Shown here one piece after another: positions 18,825-28,283 of a stretch of DNA of 64,000 nt. Positions within the stretch are counted from its first letter, which is position 1, and the number at the start of each line of letters is the position of its first letter. The notes under the pieces are model-generated. The model was given only the letters and a program-made list of their open reading frames with translations. It did no database searches and was not told the origin of the DNA. Where the stretch lies: assembly GCA_023229135.1 (NCBI GenBank), contig JALNZT010000011.1, positions 45,201 through 109,200 of the forward strand. The letters are read 5' to 3'. This stretch comes from Bacteroidales bacterium. Its GTDB lineage: Bacteria > Bacteroidota > Bacteroidia > Bacteroidales > F082. The translations under genes were made by a program, and so were the position numbers.

Positions 18825-21617
18825 ATGAAATTTTTTAAGCTCTGTGTTTTTCTAGCCCTCCTCATGCTTGCGCCTGCTTTTCAGTGGGATGCCATGGCAG
18901 AAACTGAGCATTTAGCCGACAGCCTAAAAGCCCGTCTGGAAACCACCAAAGGTGTTTCAAAGCTTGAAACTTATGTCCAGCTGATAAAAAACCTCCGAAA
19001 TATCGATCCTGCTTTAGGAATCAATTATTCAAAAGAAGCCTTGAAACTGGCCGATTCGCTTGGCGCTTTGAAACAAAAAGCTCAAATCATCAACGAAACC
19101 GCTGTAAGCTATCGCAAGCTTCACATTCTCGAAAAAGCTTTTTCGTTGCACCTCGATGCGCTAAGCATATTTCAAAAAATGAATGATAGCATGGGAATAG
19201 CCTTCTCGCTTACCAATATAGGATCTGTTCAGTTTGCTTACAAAGATTACGAAAACGCCCTGAAATACCATTTTGAAGCACTTTTGATCAAAGAATACTT
19301 AGGCGATGAACCCCAAATAGGCTACTCTCAAAATGCCATTGGTATGGTTTTTCTTGAGAAGGAAAACTATGCCAGAGCACTTGATTTTTTTATCAGTGCC
19401 TTATCAATTTATGAAAGATACCGATGTGATTTCGAAATGGCCAACGTAAAAGCAAACCTGGCCAAGACTTTTTATGAAATGAAGCGGTATGATGAGGCTA
19501 TAAAGTATTTGCTCGAAGTAGAGCAAACCTATATCAAAACTAAATCAAACAATGGTCTGTGCAGGGTTTATAATCAGATGGCCAAGTATTTAATGGTGCA
19601 GGGAAAGGATGACGAAGCCTTGGAATATCTTGACAAAGCCGAAAAGATAGCACTTGTTTTAAACGAAAAATCCGTCTTATACTATAACTACAACCTTCGC
19701 AAAGAGATCGCCCAAAAACGCCGGGATTATCAATCTGCATTTAATTATTTAATGCAGGCAAACGATATGAATGACAGCCTGTCAACAGAAAGAAGGCACC
19801 ATGAAATGTCGGTAATCAGGTTGCGCTATGAAACCCAGCAGTTAGATAATGAAAACGAAATTTTAAAGCTAAAACTAAGCCGGCAATCTCTGCGCACCCG
19901 CTATATCATTGCTGCCCTGATCAGCACCATTTCAGTTTTTGTTTTTTTTATCCTGGCTTTGTTTATCAGGCGCAACAGACGAAGAAGCAGGCTACTTGAA
20001 TCCAACAACATACTACTCGAAGCAAGCGTTCAGGAAAGAACCAGAGAGCTGGAACAGCAAGTTAGCGCGCGTGAAAAGGCCATCCTTTCGCTCAAACAAA
20101 GCGAGGAAAAATTCAGGGCGATAAGCGAAACCAGTCCGCAAGGTATTGCCGTAACTAATCCCGAGGGAAAAATCATTTTTCTAAATCAAATTTTGATTAA
20201 CAGCCTGGGATTACCCAAAAACACGATTGAAGATGGAAGCTGGTTTAAGCATGTGCTACTTGAAGACCGCAACAAGATGGAAATGCTTTGGCAAAATGCA
20301 CATCAATCCAAAGAAGGCACTTTTGAAGTTACTTTCAGGCTGCGCCTGAATCAGGAAATCCGATACATACACCTGAAAGCTGCCACCATGTTTATCGATA
20401 AAGAATTTTCCGGTCTGATAGCTGTTTTTGATAACATCACCCGCCAGAAAGACTTTGAAACTGAATTGGTTAAAGCGAAAAATGAAGCAGAAGATTCTGA
20501 CCGGCTAAAATCAGCTTTCCTGGCCAATATGAGCCACGAAATCAGAACACCCATGAACGCTATTCTGGGCTTCTCCGACCTGCTTTCGTCAGATGAATAT
20601 GATGCGAATGAAAAAATAGAATTTATCGAGATGATAAAATCCAGCGGACGCCTGCTGCTCAACCTCATCAACGATATTATCGATATTTCCAAGATAGAAG
20701 CCGGCGAACTGAAAATCCAAAAAACATCCTTCCCTATCGTTGAGCTTTTGGACGAGACCTATCAAACATTTAAGCAACAGCTGGAACGCAACAACAAATC
20801 ACCCGTTAAACTTATCCTGAATAACCGCGAAAACTTTAAGGATAAACTAATTATCACTGATAAGCTGCGCCTGCAACAAATCCTTTCCAACCTGCTAAGT
20901 AATGCCATCAAATTTACGGCAGAAGGCCAGATTGAGTTTGGCGTGCTTTGCATCAATGGTGAATTTGAGTTTTATGTGAGAGATTCCGGCATTGGCATTC
21001 CTGAAACCAAACTGGAAGTGGTTTTTGAACGTTTCCGGCAAGCCGATGATTCGCATACCCGCTTATTTGGCGGAACCGGCCTTGGACTGGCCATCACCAA
21101 ACACCTAACCACGCTACTTGATGGCAAAATCTGGGTGGAGTCAATTGAGGATAAAGGAACGGTATTTTATTTCACGCTGCCAGCGAACACAAGCGAAAAG
21201 ACACATCTCTCAAGCGGTACACAAAAAATAAGTCCGGCCTTACCAAATCTGAAAGGAAACACCGTATTAGTTGCAGAAGATGTTGATACCAACTTTCAGC
21301 TAATCAACACGATGCTGCGAAAAATGAAGCTCGATGTGCTGCATGCACCCAATGGACTTATCGCACTGGATATGGCTGCCGAACACCTTCCTGATCTAAT
21401 TATTATGGATATCCAAATGCCCGAAATGGATGGAAAGGAAGCCCTGGAACGCATCAGACACCAGCAACTGCAAATGCCCATAATTGCCATCACAGCTTTT
21501 GCGCTGATGGGCGAAGAAGACCACTACCTCGAGCTGGGCTTTGATGCATACCTAAGCAAGCCACTTAGTTTCGATCAATTGGCTGACCTGCTCTCTTCAT
21601 TTCTGAAAAATAAATAA
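18825..21617 (+). CDS. TPR-PAS hybrid sensor histidine kinase/response regulator
   Basis: Membrane-bound hybrid kinase of 930 residues. From the ATG at 18825 there is a signal peptide (FFKLCVFLALLMLAPAFQW), then tetratricopeptide repeats at about 40-330 in the periplasm (for example NALKYHFEALLIKEYLGDEP and EALEYLDKAEKIALVLNEK). One transmembrane helix follows at about 361-381, then a coiled coil, a PAS domain at about 425-540, HisKA with the phospho-His in FLANMSHEIRTPMNAILG near 571, HATPase_c (VRDSGIGIP, GGTGLGLAI) and a C-terminal receiver with Asp in LIIMDIQMPEMDG. No DNA-binding domain is fused, so the output must pass to another protein, perhaps the CheY-like protein upstream. The start was chosen because the -7 box covers the earlier TTG and the signal peptide begins here. 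Confidence 0.93.
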   Translation: MKFFKLCVFLALLMLAPAFQWDAMAETEHLADSLKARLETTKGVSKLETYVQLIKNLRNIDPALGINYSKEALKLADSLGALKQKAQIINETAVSYRKLHILEKAFSLHLDALSIFQKMNDSMGIAFSLTNIGSVQFAYKDYENALKYHFEALLIKEYLGDEPQIGYSQNAIGMVFLEKENYARALDFFISALSIYERYRCDFEMANVKANLAKTFYEMKRYDEAIKYLLEVEQTYIKTKSNNGLCRVYNQMAKYLMVQGKDDEALEYLDKAEKIALVLNEKSVLYYNYNLRKEIAQKRRDYQSAFNYLMQANDMNDSLSTERRHHEMSVIRLRYETQQLDNENEILKLKLSRQSLRTRYIIAALISTISVFVFFILALFIRRNRRRSRLLESNNILLEASVQERTRELEQQVSAREKAILSLKQSEEKFRAISETSPQGIAVTNPEGKIIFLNQILINSLGLPKNTIEDGSWFKHVLLEDRNKMEMLWQNAHQSKEGTFEVTFRLRLNQEIRYIHLKAATMFIDKEFSGLIAVFDNITRQKDFETELVKAKNEAEDSDRLKSAFLANMSHEIRTPMNAILGFSDLLSSDEYDANEKIEFIEMIKSSGRLLLNLINDIIDISKIEAGELKIQKTSFPIVELLDETYQTFKQQLERNNKSPVKLILNNRENFKDKLIITDKLRLQQILSNLLSNAIKFTAEGQIEFGVLCINGEFEFYVRDSGIGIPETKLEVVFERFRQADDSHTRLFGGTGLGLAITKHLTTLLDGKIWVESIEDKGTVFYFTLPANTSEKTHLSSGTQKISPALPNLKGNTVLVAEDVDTNFQLINTMLRKMKLDVLHAPNGLIALDMAAEHLPDLIIMDIQMPEMDGKEALERIRHQQLQMPIIAITAFALMGEEDHYLELGFDAYLSKPLSFDQLADLLSSFLKNK

Positions 21618-21689
21618 GCTGCTACCATCGTTTTTATCACAAAACACACTATTGCCATTAAGCTTTGTATCTTAGCAGCATGAAATTTG

Positions 21690-23804
21690 ATGCCGCCAAT
21701 GGTTTATGATGTTTTAGAAAATAAAATTGAGTTCTTAAAAGGCGTTGGCCCCCGACGGGCCGCTATCCTTAATAAAGAGCTGCAAATATTCAGCTTTGGC
21801 GATCTGCTGCAATATTATCCCTTTCGCTATGTGGATAAAAGCCGAATTCATAAAGTTACCGAAATAAACAGCGACCAGATTTACTACCAGCTTATCGGTC
21901 GTGTCTCTGAGCTAAAAAGCTATGGTGAGCCACGCACCACAAGGATTACAGCCCGTTTTACAGATGATAGCGGCAGCATAGAACTGGTATGGTTTAAAGG
22001 CTTGAAATGGGTAAAAACCAGGTTCACGCCCGGTCAGCAATACGTGCTTTTTGGCAAGGCTTCGCTTTTTAACGGTCAGTATAATTTTGTTCATCCCGAT
22101 ATTGAAGACTACACGCCGCAGCTTGTGCCCGTTGGCGAAAGTCTGGAAGGCGTTTACAACTCTTCCGAAACCATGAAAAACAACGGCTTGGGAAGCAAGC
22201 AGCTCACCAAACTGATAAAAAAACTGCTGTTGCAAGTACAGCAGACCGTGCCGGAGGTGCTACCTGAAAAAATTCTGACCCAACACAAACTCATGCCACG
22301 TGCTTTGGCTTTTCAGCAAATACACCTGCCTTCAGATGCGCCATCACTTGAAAAAGCCACAAAACGTTTAAAGTTTGAGGAATATTTCTTTTTTCAACTC
22401 AACTTGCTGCTCCGCAAGAAATCGCGCGAACGCATTAAAAATGGCGTTTTATTCTCAAGGGTCGGAAAGCTTTTTCACCAGTTTTATGCTGAAAATCTAC
22501 CTTTTGAACTCACCGGCGCTCAGAAAAAAGTGATACGTGAAATCCGCCACGATCTTGCCACAGGCCATCAAATGAATCGGCTTTTACAAGGCGATGTAGG
22601 CAGCGGAAAAACCATCGTCGCACTCATGATTATATTGCTGGCCATCGACAACGGCTACCAGGCTGCACTGATGGCACCTACCGAAATCCTGGCTAACCAA
22701 CATTATCAATCCCTAAAGCACCTCCTCGAAGGCATGCCCGTTAACCTGGCTTTGCTCACCGGATCAACCAAAGCACGAGACCGAAAACCGATGTTCAGCA
22801 GCTTAGCTGACGGCAGTTTGCACCTGATTATTGGCACCCACGCCCTTATCGAAGACAAGATTCAGTTTCACAATCTCGGCCTCACAATTATTGATGAGCA
22901 ACACCGTTTTGGAGTGGCACAGCGCGCCCGTTTTCGCGAAAAGACCGACAAACCGCCGCACACTTTAGTGATGACGGCAACGCCTATTCCGCGCACTTTG
23001 GCCATGACGCAATACGGCGATTTGGATTTTTCTATCATCGACGAACTTCCGCCCGGGCGCAAACCAATAAAAACAATACATCTCTTTCAAAGCCAGCGTT
23101 TAAGACTGCTAAGCTTTATGAGAAAACAGCTTGCCGAAGGCCGCCAAATCTACATCGTCTATCCGCTCATCAAAGAATCTGAAAAGCTCGACCTCATCTA
23201 TTTGCAGGAAGGCTATGAAAGCCTTTTACGCGATTTCCCTGAGCCGGATTACCGGATCTGTGTGGTACATGGCCAGATGAAATCGGAGGACAAAGACTTT
23301 GAGATGCAGCGCTTTATCAAAGGCCAGGCGCATATTATGGTGGCTACCACCGTGATTGAAGTTGGCGTAGATATTCCCAACGCCAGCGTGATGGTGGTTG
23401 AGCATGCCGACCGTTTTGGGCTGTCGCAGCTGCATCAGCTCAGAGGCCGTGTGGGTCGGGGTGCCGATCAGGCCTATTGCGTGTTGATGACAGACTACAA
23501 ACTGAGCAGCGATGGTCGCAAACGCATGGATACGATGGTACGCACCACCGATGGCTTTGAAATTGCTGCCGTGGATTTAGAACTGCGCGGACCAGGCGAA
23601 ACTACCGGCACAAGACAATCGGGCCAGGTAGAACTAAAAATTGGTAACCTACTGAAAGACGAAAAAATCATTCGGCACGTTAGAAATGTAGTGAATCAGT
23701 TGCTGGACGAAGACCCCAAGCTGGCCCAGGAAGACAATATCCGCACCCGCAACTATTTCGATAAAAAATTCAGGCAGCAATTTGACTGGAGTGAGATCGG
23801 ATAA
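21690..23804 (+). CDS. recG: ATP-dependent DNA helicase RecG
   Basis: Superfamily 2 helicase that reverses stalled replication forks and branch-migrates Holliday junctions. The protein of about 704 residues has the N-terminal wedge/OB domain (FLKGVGPRRAAILNKEL, then LVWFKGLKWV), Walker A GDVGSGKTIVALM near 302, motif II DEQHRFGVAQR near 401, motif III TATPIPRTLAMT and the C-terminal helicase motifs VVHGQMKSEDK, TTVIEVGVDIPNA and QLRGRVGRG. Candidate starts are the ATGs at 21690 and 21699; I use 21690. It is followed by a 160-bp gap that contains the pheT promoter and leader. Confidence 0.97.
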   Translation: MPPMVYDVLENKIEFLKGVGPRRAAILNKELQIFSFGDLLQYYPFRYVDKSRIHKVTEINSDQIYYQLIGRVSELKSYGEPRTTRITARFTDDSGSIELVWFKGLKWVKTRFTPGQQYVLFGKASLFNGQYNFVHPDIEDYTPQLVPVGESLEGVYNSSETMKNNGLGSKQLTKLIKKLLLQVQQTVPEVLPEKILTQHKLMPRALAFQQIHLPSDAPSLEKATKRLKFEEYFFFQLNLLLRKKSRERIKNGVLFSRVGKLFHQFYAENLPFELTGAQKKVIREIRHDLATGHQMNRLLQGDVGSGKTIVALMIILLAIDNGYQAALMAPTEILANQHYQSLKHLLEGMPVNLALLTGSTKARDRKPMFSSLADGSLHLIIGTHALIEDKIQFHNLGLTIIDEQHRFGVAQRARFREKTDKPPHTLVMTATPIPRTLAMTQYGDLDFSIIDELPPGRKPIKTIHLFQSQRLRLLSFMRKQLAEGRQIYIVYPLIKESEKLDLIYLQEGYESLLRDFPEPDYRICVVHGQMKSEDKDFEMQRFIKGQAHIMVATTVIEVGVDIPNASVMVVEHADRFGLSQLHQLRGRVGRGADQAYCVLMTDYKLSSDGRKRMDTMVRTTDGFEIAAVDLELRGPGETTGTRQSGQVELKIGNLLKDEKIIRHVRNVVNQLLDEDPKLAQEDNIRTRNYFDKKFRQQFDWSEIG

Positions 23805-23868
23805 AAAAGCCTAAGACTCAAAATGACTTTTTCTACCTCACAAAACATGACAGATTGACATTATTTGT

Positions 23869-23876
23869 TAATTTTG
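23869..23876 (+). promoter_or_regulatory. -7 element of the pheT promoter
   Basis: TAATTTTG, a full match to TAnnTTTG. Transcription would start at about 23882, inside the left arm of the hairpin at 23879-23911. Confidence 0.5.
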
Positions 23877-23878
23877 CT

Positions 23879-23911
23879 CCCCATTCAGGCCATGGCCTGA
23901 GAGACGTGGGG
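23879..23911 (+). promoter_or_regulatory. hairpin-forming leader/operator in front of pheT
   Basis: Outer arms CCCCA/TGGGG (23879-23883 and 23907-23911) enclose a perfect 14-bp palindrome CAGGCCATGGCCTG (23886-23899). It lies directly after the -7 element and about 58 bp before the pheT ATG. It could be an RNA structure at the 5' end of the message or an operator. There is no T-box motif or leader peptide. Confidence 0.45.
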
Positions 23912-23968
23912 AATAAACCAAAATAAAGCTAAACATTAGTAGCTTAAAATAAGCATAACTCAACATCT

Positions 23969-26440
23969 ATGAAGATATCCTATAACTGGCTCAAAACGTA
24001 CATCAACTGCGATTTACCTTATCAGGAAGTTGCCGAAGCACTCACCTCCACCGGTCTTGAGGTAGAAGACAGCACGCCTTTCGAATCGGTAAAAGGTGGC
24101 CTCAAAGGCATTGTTACCGGAAAAGTGATCAGTTGCGAACCGCATCCCAATGCCGACCGGCTCAGCCTCACCAAAGTAGATGTGGGCAGTGGCACGTTGC
24201 TGTCGATTGTTTGTGGCGCTCCCAATGTGGCTAAAGACCAAAAAGTACTTGTAGCTACCATTGGCACAACACTTTACAGCGGTGATGATTCCTTTCAGAT
24301 CAAGAAAAGCAAAATCAGGGGTGAGCTGTCCGAAGGCATGATTTGCGCCGAAGACGAGCTCGGATTAGGTCACTCACACGAAGGTATTATGGTGCTGCCA
24401 GAAGAAACAGAGATTGGGAAGCCGGCCACCGAATACTTTCCGGTGGAAGAAGATGTTATTTTCGAGATCGGACTCACGCCAAACCGTTCAGATGCCACCT
24501 CACATATTGGCGTTGCCCGCGATTTGATGGCCGTGTTAAACCATCGCGCAGGCAAAAAAAAATACAGCCTCAAGCTTCCTGAACTGGATGCTTTTAAGAT
24601 TGATAATAGCAGCCGAAATATCGAAGTGCTCATAGAAAATCCCGAGGCCTGCCCACGCTATTCCGGACTTACCCTCAGCGGTATTAAGGTTGCTGATTCG
24701 CCCGTCTGGCTTACGGATAAGCTCAAATCTATTGACGTGCGCCCCATCAACAATATCGTTGACATTACCAATTATGTGTTGTTTGAAACCGGTCAGCCGC
24801 TTCATGCTTTTGATGCCGAAAAGGTTATTGGTGAAAAAGTTGTCGTGAAAACCCTGTCAGAAAACACGCCATTTGTAGGCCTCGATGGCGTCGAAAGAAA
24901 GCTCAGCAGCGAAGACCTGATGATTTGCAATACCGAAAAACCAATGTGTATTGCCGGCGTTTTTGGCGGGTTAGATTCGGGTGTAACGGCAGCCACCACT
25001 TCCATATTTTTGGAAAGTGCCTGTTTTAATGCGCGTTCAGTGCGCAAAACAGCCAAGCACCATGCCCTGCAAACCGATGCTTCTTTCCGTTTTGAGCGCG
25101 GCGCAGATTTCAATATAACAGTATTTGCCCTGAAAAGAGCTGCCATGCTGATACAGCAAATTGCCGGCGGAAAAGTCACTTCAGGGATCAAAGATGTTAT
25201 AGCTCAAGACATTCAGCCGGCTCAGGTTCAGCTTTATTTTGATTACCTCAATAAAATGGCCGGTCAAAAAATTGAAGCCACAGCCGTAAAAAATATACTG
25301 CTGGATTTGGATATGAAAATCACAACAGAAACCGCTGAATTTATCAGTATGACGGTTCCAACTTACCGTGTGGAAGTTACACGCCCGGCAGATGTGGTGG
25401 AAGAAATACTGCGGATTTACGGCTACGATAACATTCTGATTCCATCAAAGATTAACGCCTCCATGCATGCCGGTGGCGTGAGCAAAAACGACATACTGCA
25501 ACAGCAAATTGCTGATTTGCTGGCGTTTAATGGTTTCTATGAAATCATGAACAACTCGCTCACCAAATCAGCTTATACCATCCTGCATCCGGCTTTTGAT
25601 GAAAACAAAAACGTCAAAATCCTCAATCCGCTGAGCAGCGAGCTGGATGTAATGCGCCAAACTTTGCTTTTTGGTGGCCTGGAAAGCATTGCCTACAATA
25701 TCAACCGAAAAAGCAGCGACCTGAAATTCTTTGAGTTCGGCACCGTTTATGCCTTTGATGAAAAAGCCGTCCAAACCGCTGAAAAAACTTTGGCACCTTA
25801 TAAAGAGCATTACTGCCTGGATTTATTTATGACCGGCCGGCTGCATGATGAGCTATGGAATCAGGATGACAAAGATGTTGATTTTTACGTGCTAAAATAT
25901 TTTGCCGAAGCCATTTTATCAAAAATGAGTGTGCCACAGCAAAAGTTAATCCTGAGCGAAAATACGGGTGAGCCTTACGAATACGGTTTGAGTTATGCGC
26001 TGAACGACAAACCATTACTCACATTAGGAAAACTCAGCAAGAAAACTTTAAAAATTGCAGCTATTAAACAAGCCGTTTTTCATGCCACCATTAATTGGAG
26101 TTTATTGCTGAAACACTTCAATAAAACTAGCCACAAACTGTTTGAAGCCGTACCTAAATTTCCTGCCGTGACGCGTGATTTAGCTTTGGTTGTAGATCAA
26201 GCGGTAAGCTTTGAGACCATTAAAAATATCGCACTACAAACCGAGAAAAAACTGCTGCAAAGCGTGAGTATTTTCGATGTTTACGAAGGTGACAAAATTC
26301 CGGAAGGAAAGAAGTCTTACGCATTGAAATTTATCCTTCAGGACAAAGAAAAAACACTGACTGACAAGCTTATTGACAAGAGTATGCAAAAGATTTTGTT
26401 GTCACTCGAGCAGCAAGTTGGCGCCAGTTTGAGGGCATAA
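23969..26440 (+). CDS. pheT: phenylalanine--tRNA ligase beta subunit
   Basis: Beta subunit of the heterotetrameric PheRS, which charges tRNA-Phe; this subunit binds tRNA and edits misacylated Tyr-tRNA. The 823-residue protein has the full bacterial layout: the N-terminal tRNA-binding EMAP/OB domain (GKVISCEPHPNADRLSLTKVDVG), B3/B4 editing (ARYSGLTLSG-like PRYSGLTLSGIKV, RPINNIVDITNYVLFETGQPLHAFD, FLESACFNARSVRKTAKHHALQTDASFRFERG), B5 (EEILRIYGYDNI), the catalytic-like core, and a C-terminal anticodon-binding fold (FPAVTRDLALVVD, IFDVYEGDKIPEGKKSYALKF). pheS is not adjacent, as is common in Bacteroidota. Confidence 0.98.
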   Translation: MKISYNWLKTYINCDLPYQEVAEALTSTGLEVEDSTPFESVKGGLKGIVTGKVISCEPHPNADRLSLTKVDVGSGTLLSIVCGAPNVAKDQKVLVATIGTTLYSGDDSFQIKKSKIRGELSEGMICAEDELGLGHSHEGIMVLPEETEIGKPATEYFPVEEDVIFEIGLTPNRSDATSHIGVARDLMAVLNHRAGKKKYSLKLPELDAFKIDNSSRNIEVLIENPEACPRYSGLTLSGIKVADSPVWLTDKLKSIDVRPINNIVDITNYVLFETGQPLHAFDAEKVIGEKVVVKTLSENTPFVGLDGVERKLSSEDLMICNTEKPMCIAGVFGGLDSGVTAATTSIFLESACFNARSVRKTAKHHALQTDASFRFERGADFNITVFALKRAAMLIQQIAGGKVTSGIKDVIAQDIQPAQVQLYFDYLNKMAGQKIEATAVKNILLDLDMKITTETAEFISMTVPTYRVEVTRPADVVEEILRIYGYDNILIPSKINASMHAGGVSKNDILQQQIADLLAFNGFYEIMNNSLTKSAYTILHPAFDENKNVKILNPLSSELDVMRQTLLFGGLESIAYNINRKSSDLKFFEFGTVYAFDEKAVQTAEKTLAPYKEHYCLDLFMTGRLHDELWNQDDKDVDFYVLKYFAEAILSKMSVPQQKLILSENTGEPYEYGLSYALNDKPLLTLGKLSKKTLKIAAIKQAVFHATINWSLLLKHFNKTSHKLFEAVPKFPAVTRDLALVVDQAVSFETIKNIALQTEKKLLQSVSIFDVYEGDKIPEGKKSYALKFILQDKEKTLTDKLIDKSMQKILLSLEQQVGASLRA

Positions 26441-26475
26441 TTTAGGCTTCATGCGGGAGTTTATTTAAAATTTTG

Positions 26476-26483
26476 TATCTTTA
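26476..26483 (+). promoter_or_regulatory. candidate -7 element for the sigma-54 activator/lptE/secG operon
   Basis: TATCTTTA, one mismatch from TAnnTTTG, 29 bp upstream of the ATG at 26513. Confidence 0.35.
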
Positions 26484-26512
26484 ACGGGCTAATTTATAGG
26501 ACAATAAACAGT

Positions 26513-27739
26513 ATGGACATTCAATCTATCAAGCAACGTTTTGGAATTATCGGCCACGATCCGTTTCTCACAAGGGCGATACAGGTGGCCGTTCAGGTGG
26601 CACCCACCGATTTAACCGTGTTGATTACCGGCGAAAGCGGGACAGGCAAGGAAGTATTTCCAAAAATTCTACACCAGTCCAGTGCACGCAAGCACGGTGC
26701 TTATATTGCCGTAAACTGCGGAGCCATACCCGAAGGCACTATTGATTCTGAGCTTTTCGGACACGAAAAAGGATCGTTTACCGGTGCACACGAAGCCCGA
26801 AAAGGCTATTTTGAAGTGGCCGACGGTGGCACCATATTTTTAGATGAAATTGCTGAATTGCCCCTTTCCACACAGGTGAGGTTACTCAGGGTATTGGAAT
26901 CAGGCGAGTTTTTAAAAGTCGGTTCATCCAAAGTAATCAAAACCGACGTGCGCATTGTGGCCGCCACCAATGTAGATATCCCGGATGCCATTGAGAAGGG
27001 GAAATTCAGGCAAGATCTCTATTACAGGCTGAATACTGTTCCCATTATGATTCCGCCTTTGCGAAAGCGGAAAGACGATATACTGATGCTGTTCAAAAAA
27101 TTTGCCGGCGATTTCGCCGAGAAATACCGTATGCCGCAGTTGCAGCTTACGGATGATGCCGTGAAAATGCTCGAAGACTATCGCTGGCCCGGAAATATCC
27201 GTCAGCTAAAAAATGTTACCGAGCAGATTTCTATCATCGAGAAGCAAAAAGTTATTGATGCCGACCTGCTCCGGATGTACCTGCCAAGCGACGCCTCCAA
27301 TTCCTTGCCGGTCTTGTACAAAAAACATGATGAAGATGACAAGATGTCGGAACGCGACATATTATATAAGGTGTTGTTCGATATGAAAAAAGACATCCTC
27401 GACCTGCGCAAAGCCATGGCCGAAGTGATGACCAAAGACAATATGGTTGATGAAGGCTTTGAACGCCGCAACAGCCAGCTTATCCGAAAATACGATGCCG
27501 ACCTGGAGGAGCAAGAAGAGACCATTGAGAATTACGAGATACAGCAGGCTATCAATCCGAATCATTTTCAGCCTTCTGAGGTGATTGACGAAAATCTTTC
27601 GTTAGAAAAAACAGAGATAAATATGATAAAAAGAGCGCTGGAGAAGCATAAGGGAAAACGCAAAAATGCTGCTCAGGAGTTGGGCATCAGCGAGCGTACT
27701 TTATACCGTAAAATAAAAGAATACGACCTAAACCTGTGA
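26513..27739 (+). CDS. sigma-54 interaction domain (AAA+) transcriptional activator
   Basis: Enhancer-binding-protein-like AAA+ regulator of 408 residues. The AAA+ domain begins almost at the N-terminus (IIGHDPFLTRAIQVAVQV), with no receiver or GAF domain. It carries Walker A GESGTGKE, the sigma-54 loop as GSFTGA instead of GAFTGA (ELFGHEKGSFTGAHEARKG), Walker B IFLDEIAELP, and R-finger/sensor motifs (RWPGNIRQLKN). After a spacer of about 100 residues with charged coil, a Fis-type HTH closes the protein (NAAQELGISERTLYRKIKEYDL). Lack of a sensor domain suggests control by partner protein or level. It overlaps the start region of lptE, an arrangement common in Bacteroidota, where it may tune envelope genes; the targets are unknown. 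Confidence 0.93.
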   Translation: MDIQSIKQRFGIIGHDPFLTRAIQVAVQVAPTDLTVLITGESGTGKEVFPKILHQSSARKHGAYIAVNCGAIPEGTIDSELFGHEKGSFTGAHEARKGYFEVADGGTIFLDEIAELPLSTQVRLLRVLESGEFLKVGSSKVIKTDVRIVAATNVDIPDAIEKGKFRQDLYYRLNTVPIMIPPLRKRKDDILMLFKKFAGDFAEKYRMPQLQLTDDAVKMLEDYRWPGNIRQLKNVTEQISIIEKQKVIDADLLRMYLPSDASNSLPVLYKKHDEDDKMSERDILYKVLFDMKKDILDLRKAMAEVMTKDNMVDEGFERRNSQLIRKYDADLEEQEETIENYEIQQAINPNHFQPSEVIDENLSLEKTEINMIKRALEKHKGKRKNAAQELGISERTLYRKIKEYDLNL

Positions 27740-27744
27740 TCTAT

Positions 27745-28272
27745 ATGCAAGCCGTTTCAAAGATAATCAGTCGTGTTTCAGGTTTTTTGCTGTTAGCTTT
27801 AATTGTGCTGAGTGCGCCATCGTGCGGCGTCTATTCTTTTACCGGTGCGTCCATTCCGGCCGAGGCTAAAACGATTTCCATACAGTATTTTCAAAACAAC
27901 GCATTGCTTGTGGAGCCGCTACTTAGCGGCGAGTTCACTAATGCCTTGCGCGACAGATTTATGAGCCAAACCAGTCTCAATATGGTAAACCAAAACGGTG
28001 ATTTGGCTTTTGAAGGCGAAATTACCGATTACCGTACCACGCCAGTGGCCATACAAAGCGACCAAACCGCAGCGCTCAACAGGCTCGAAATAAAAGTAAA
28101 TGTGCGCTTTACCAATAAATACGATGAAAGTACTAACTTTGAAACCCAGTTTACCCAGTATAAGGAATACCCCAGCGAGCAAGATTTGAATGCCATAAAA
28201 ACGGAGCTTATCACAGAAATTGTAGCCATGCTGGTTGATGATATTTTCAATAAATCGGTTGTAAACTGGTAA
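27745..28272 (+). CDS. lptE: LptE family LPS-assembly lipoprotein
   Basis: Outer-membrane lipoprotein that in better-studied bacteria plugs the LptD barrel and helps place LPS in the outer leaflet. The protein of about 175 residues has a lipobox (IVLSAPSCGVYSF) and the LptE/RlpB-like body: SIPAEAKTISIQYFQNNA, LSGEFTNALRDRFMSQTSLNMV, GDLAFEGEITDYRTTPVAIQ and a C-terminal helix LITEIVAMLVDDIFNKSVVNW. The ATG at 27745 is used. A GTG at 27736 would overlap the stop of the upstream regulator as GTGA and may give translational coupling, so the start remains uncertain by three codons. Confidence 0.88.
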   Translation: MQAVSKIISRVSGFLLLALIVLSAPSCGVYSFTGASIPAEAKTISIQYFQNNALLVEPLLSGEFTNALRDRFMSQTSLNMVNQNGDLAFEGEITDYRTTPVAIQSDQTAALNRLEIKVNVRFTNKYDESTNFETQFTQYKEYPSEQDLNAIKTELITEIVAMLVDDIFNKSVVNW

Positions 28273-28283
28273 AACAACGCCTT

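Noticed and set aside
23879..23968. T-box or leader peptide for pheT
   Set aside because: No specifier loop, T-box sequence or Phe-rich short frame is found; only the dyad is visible.
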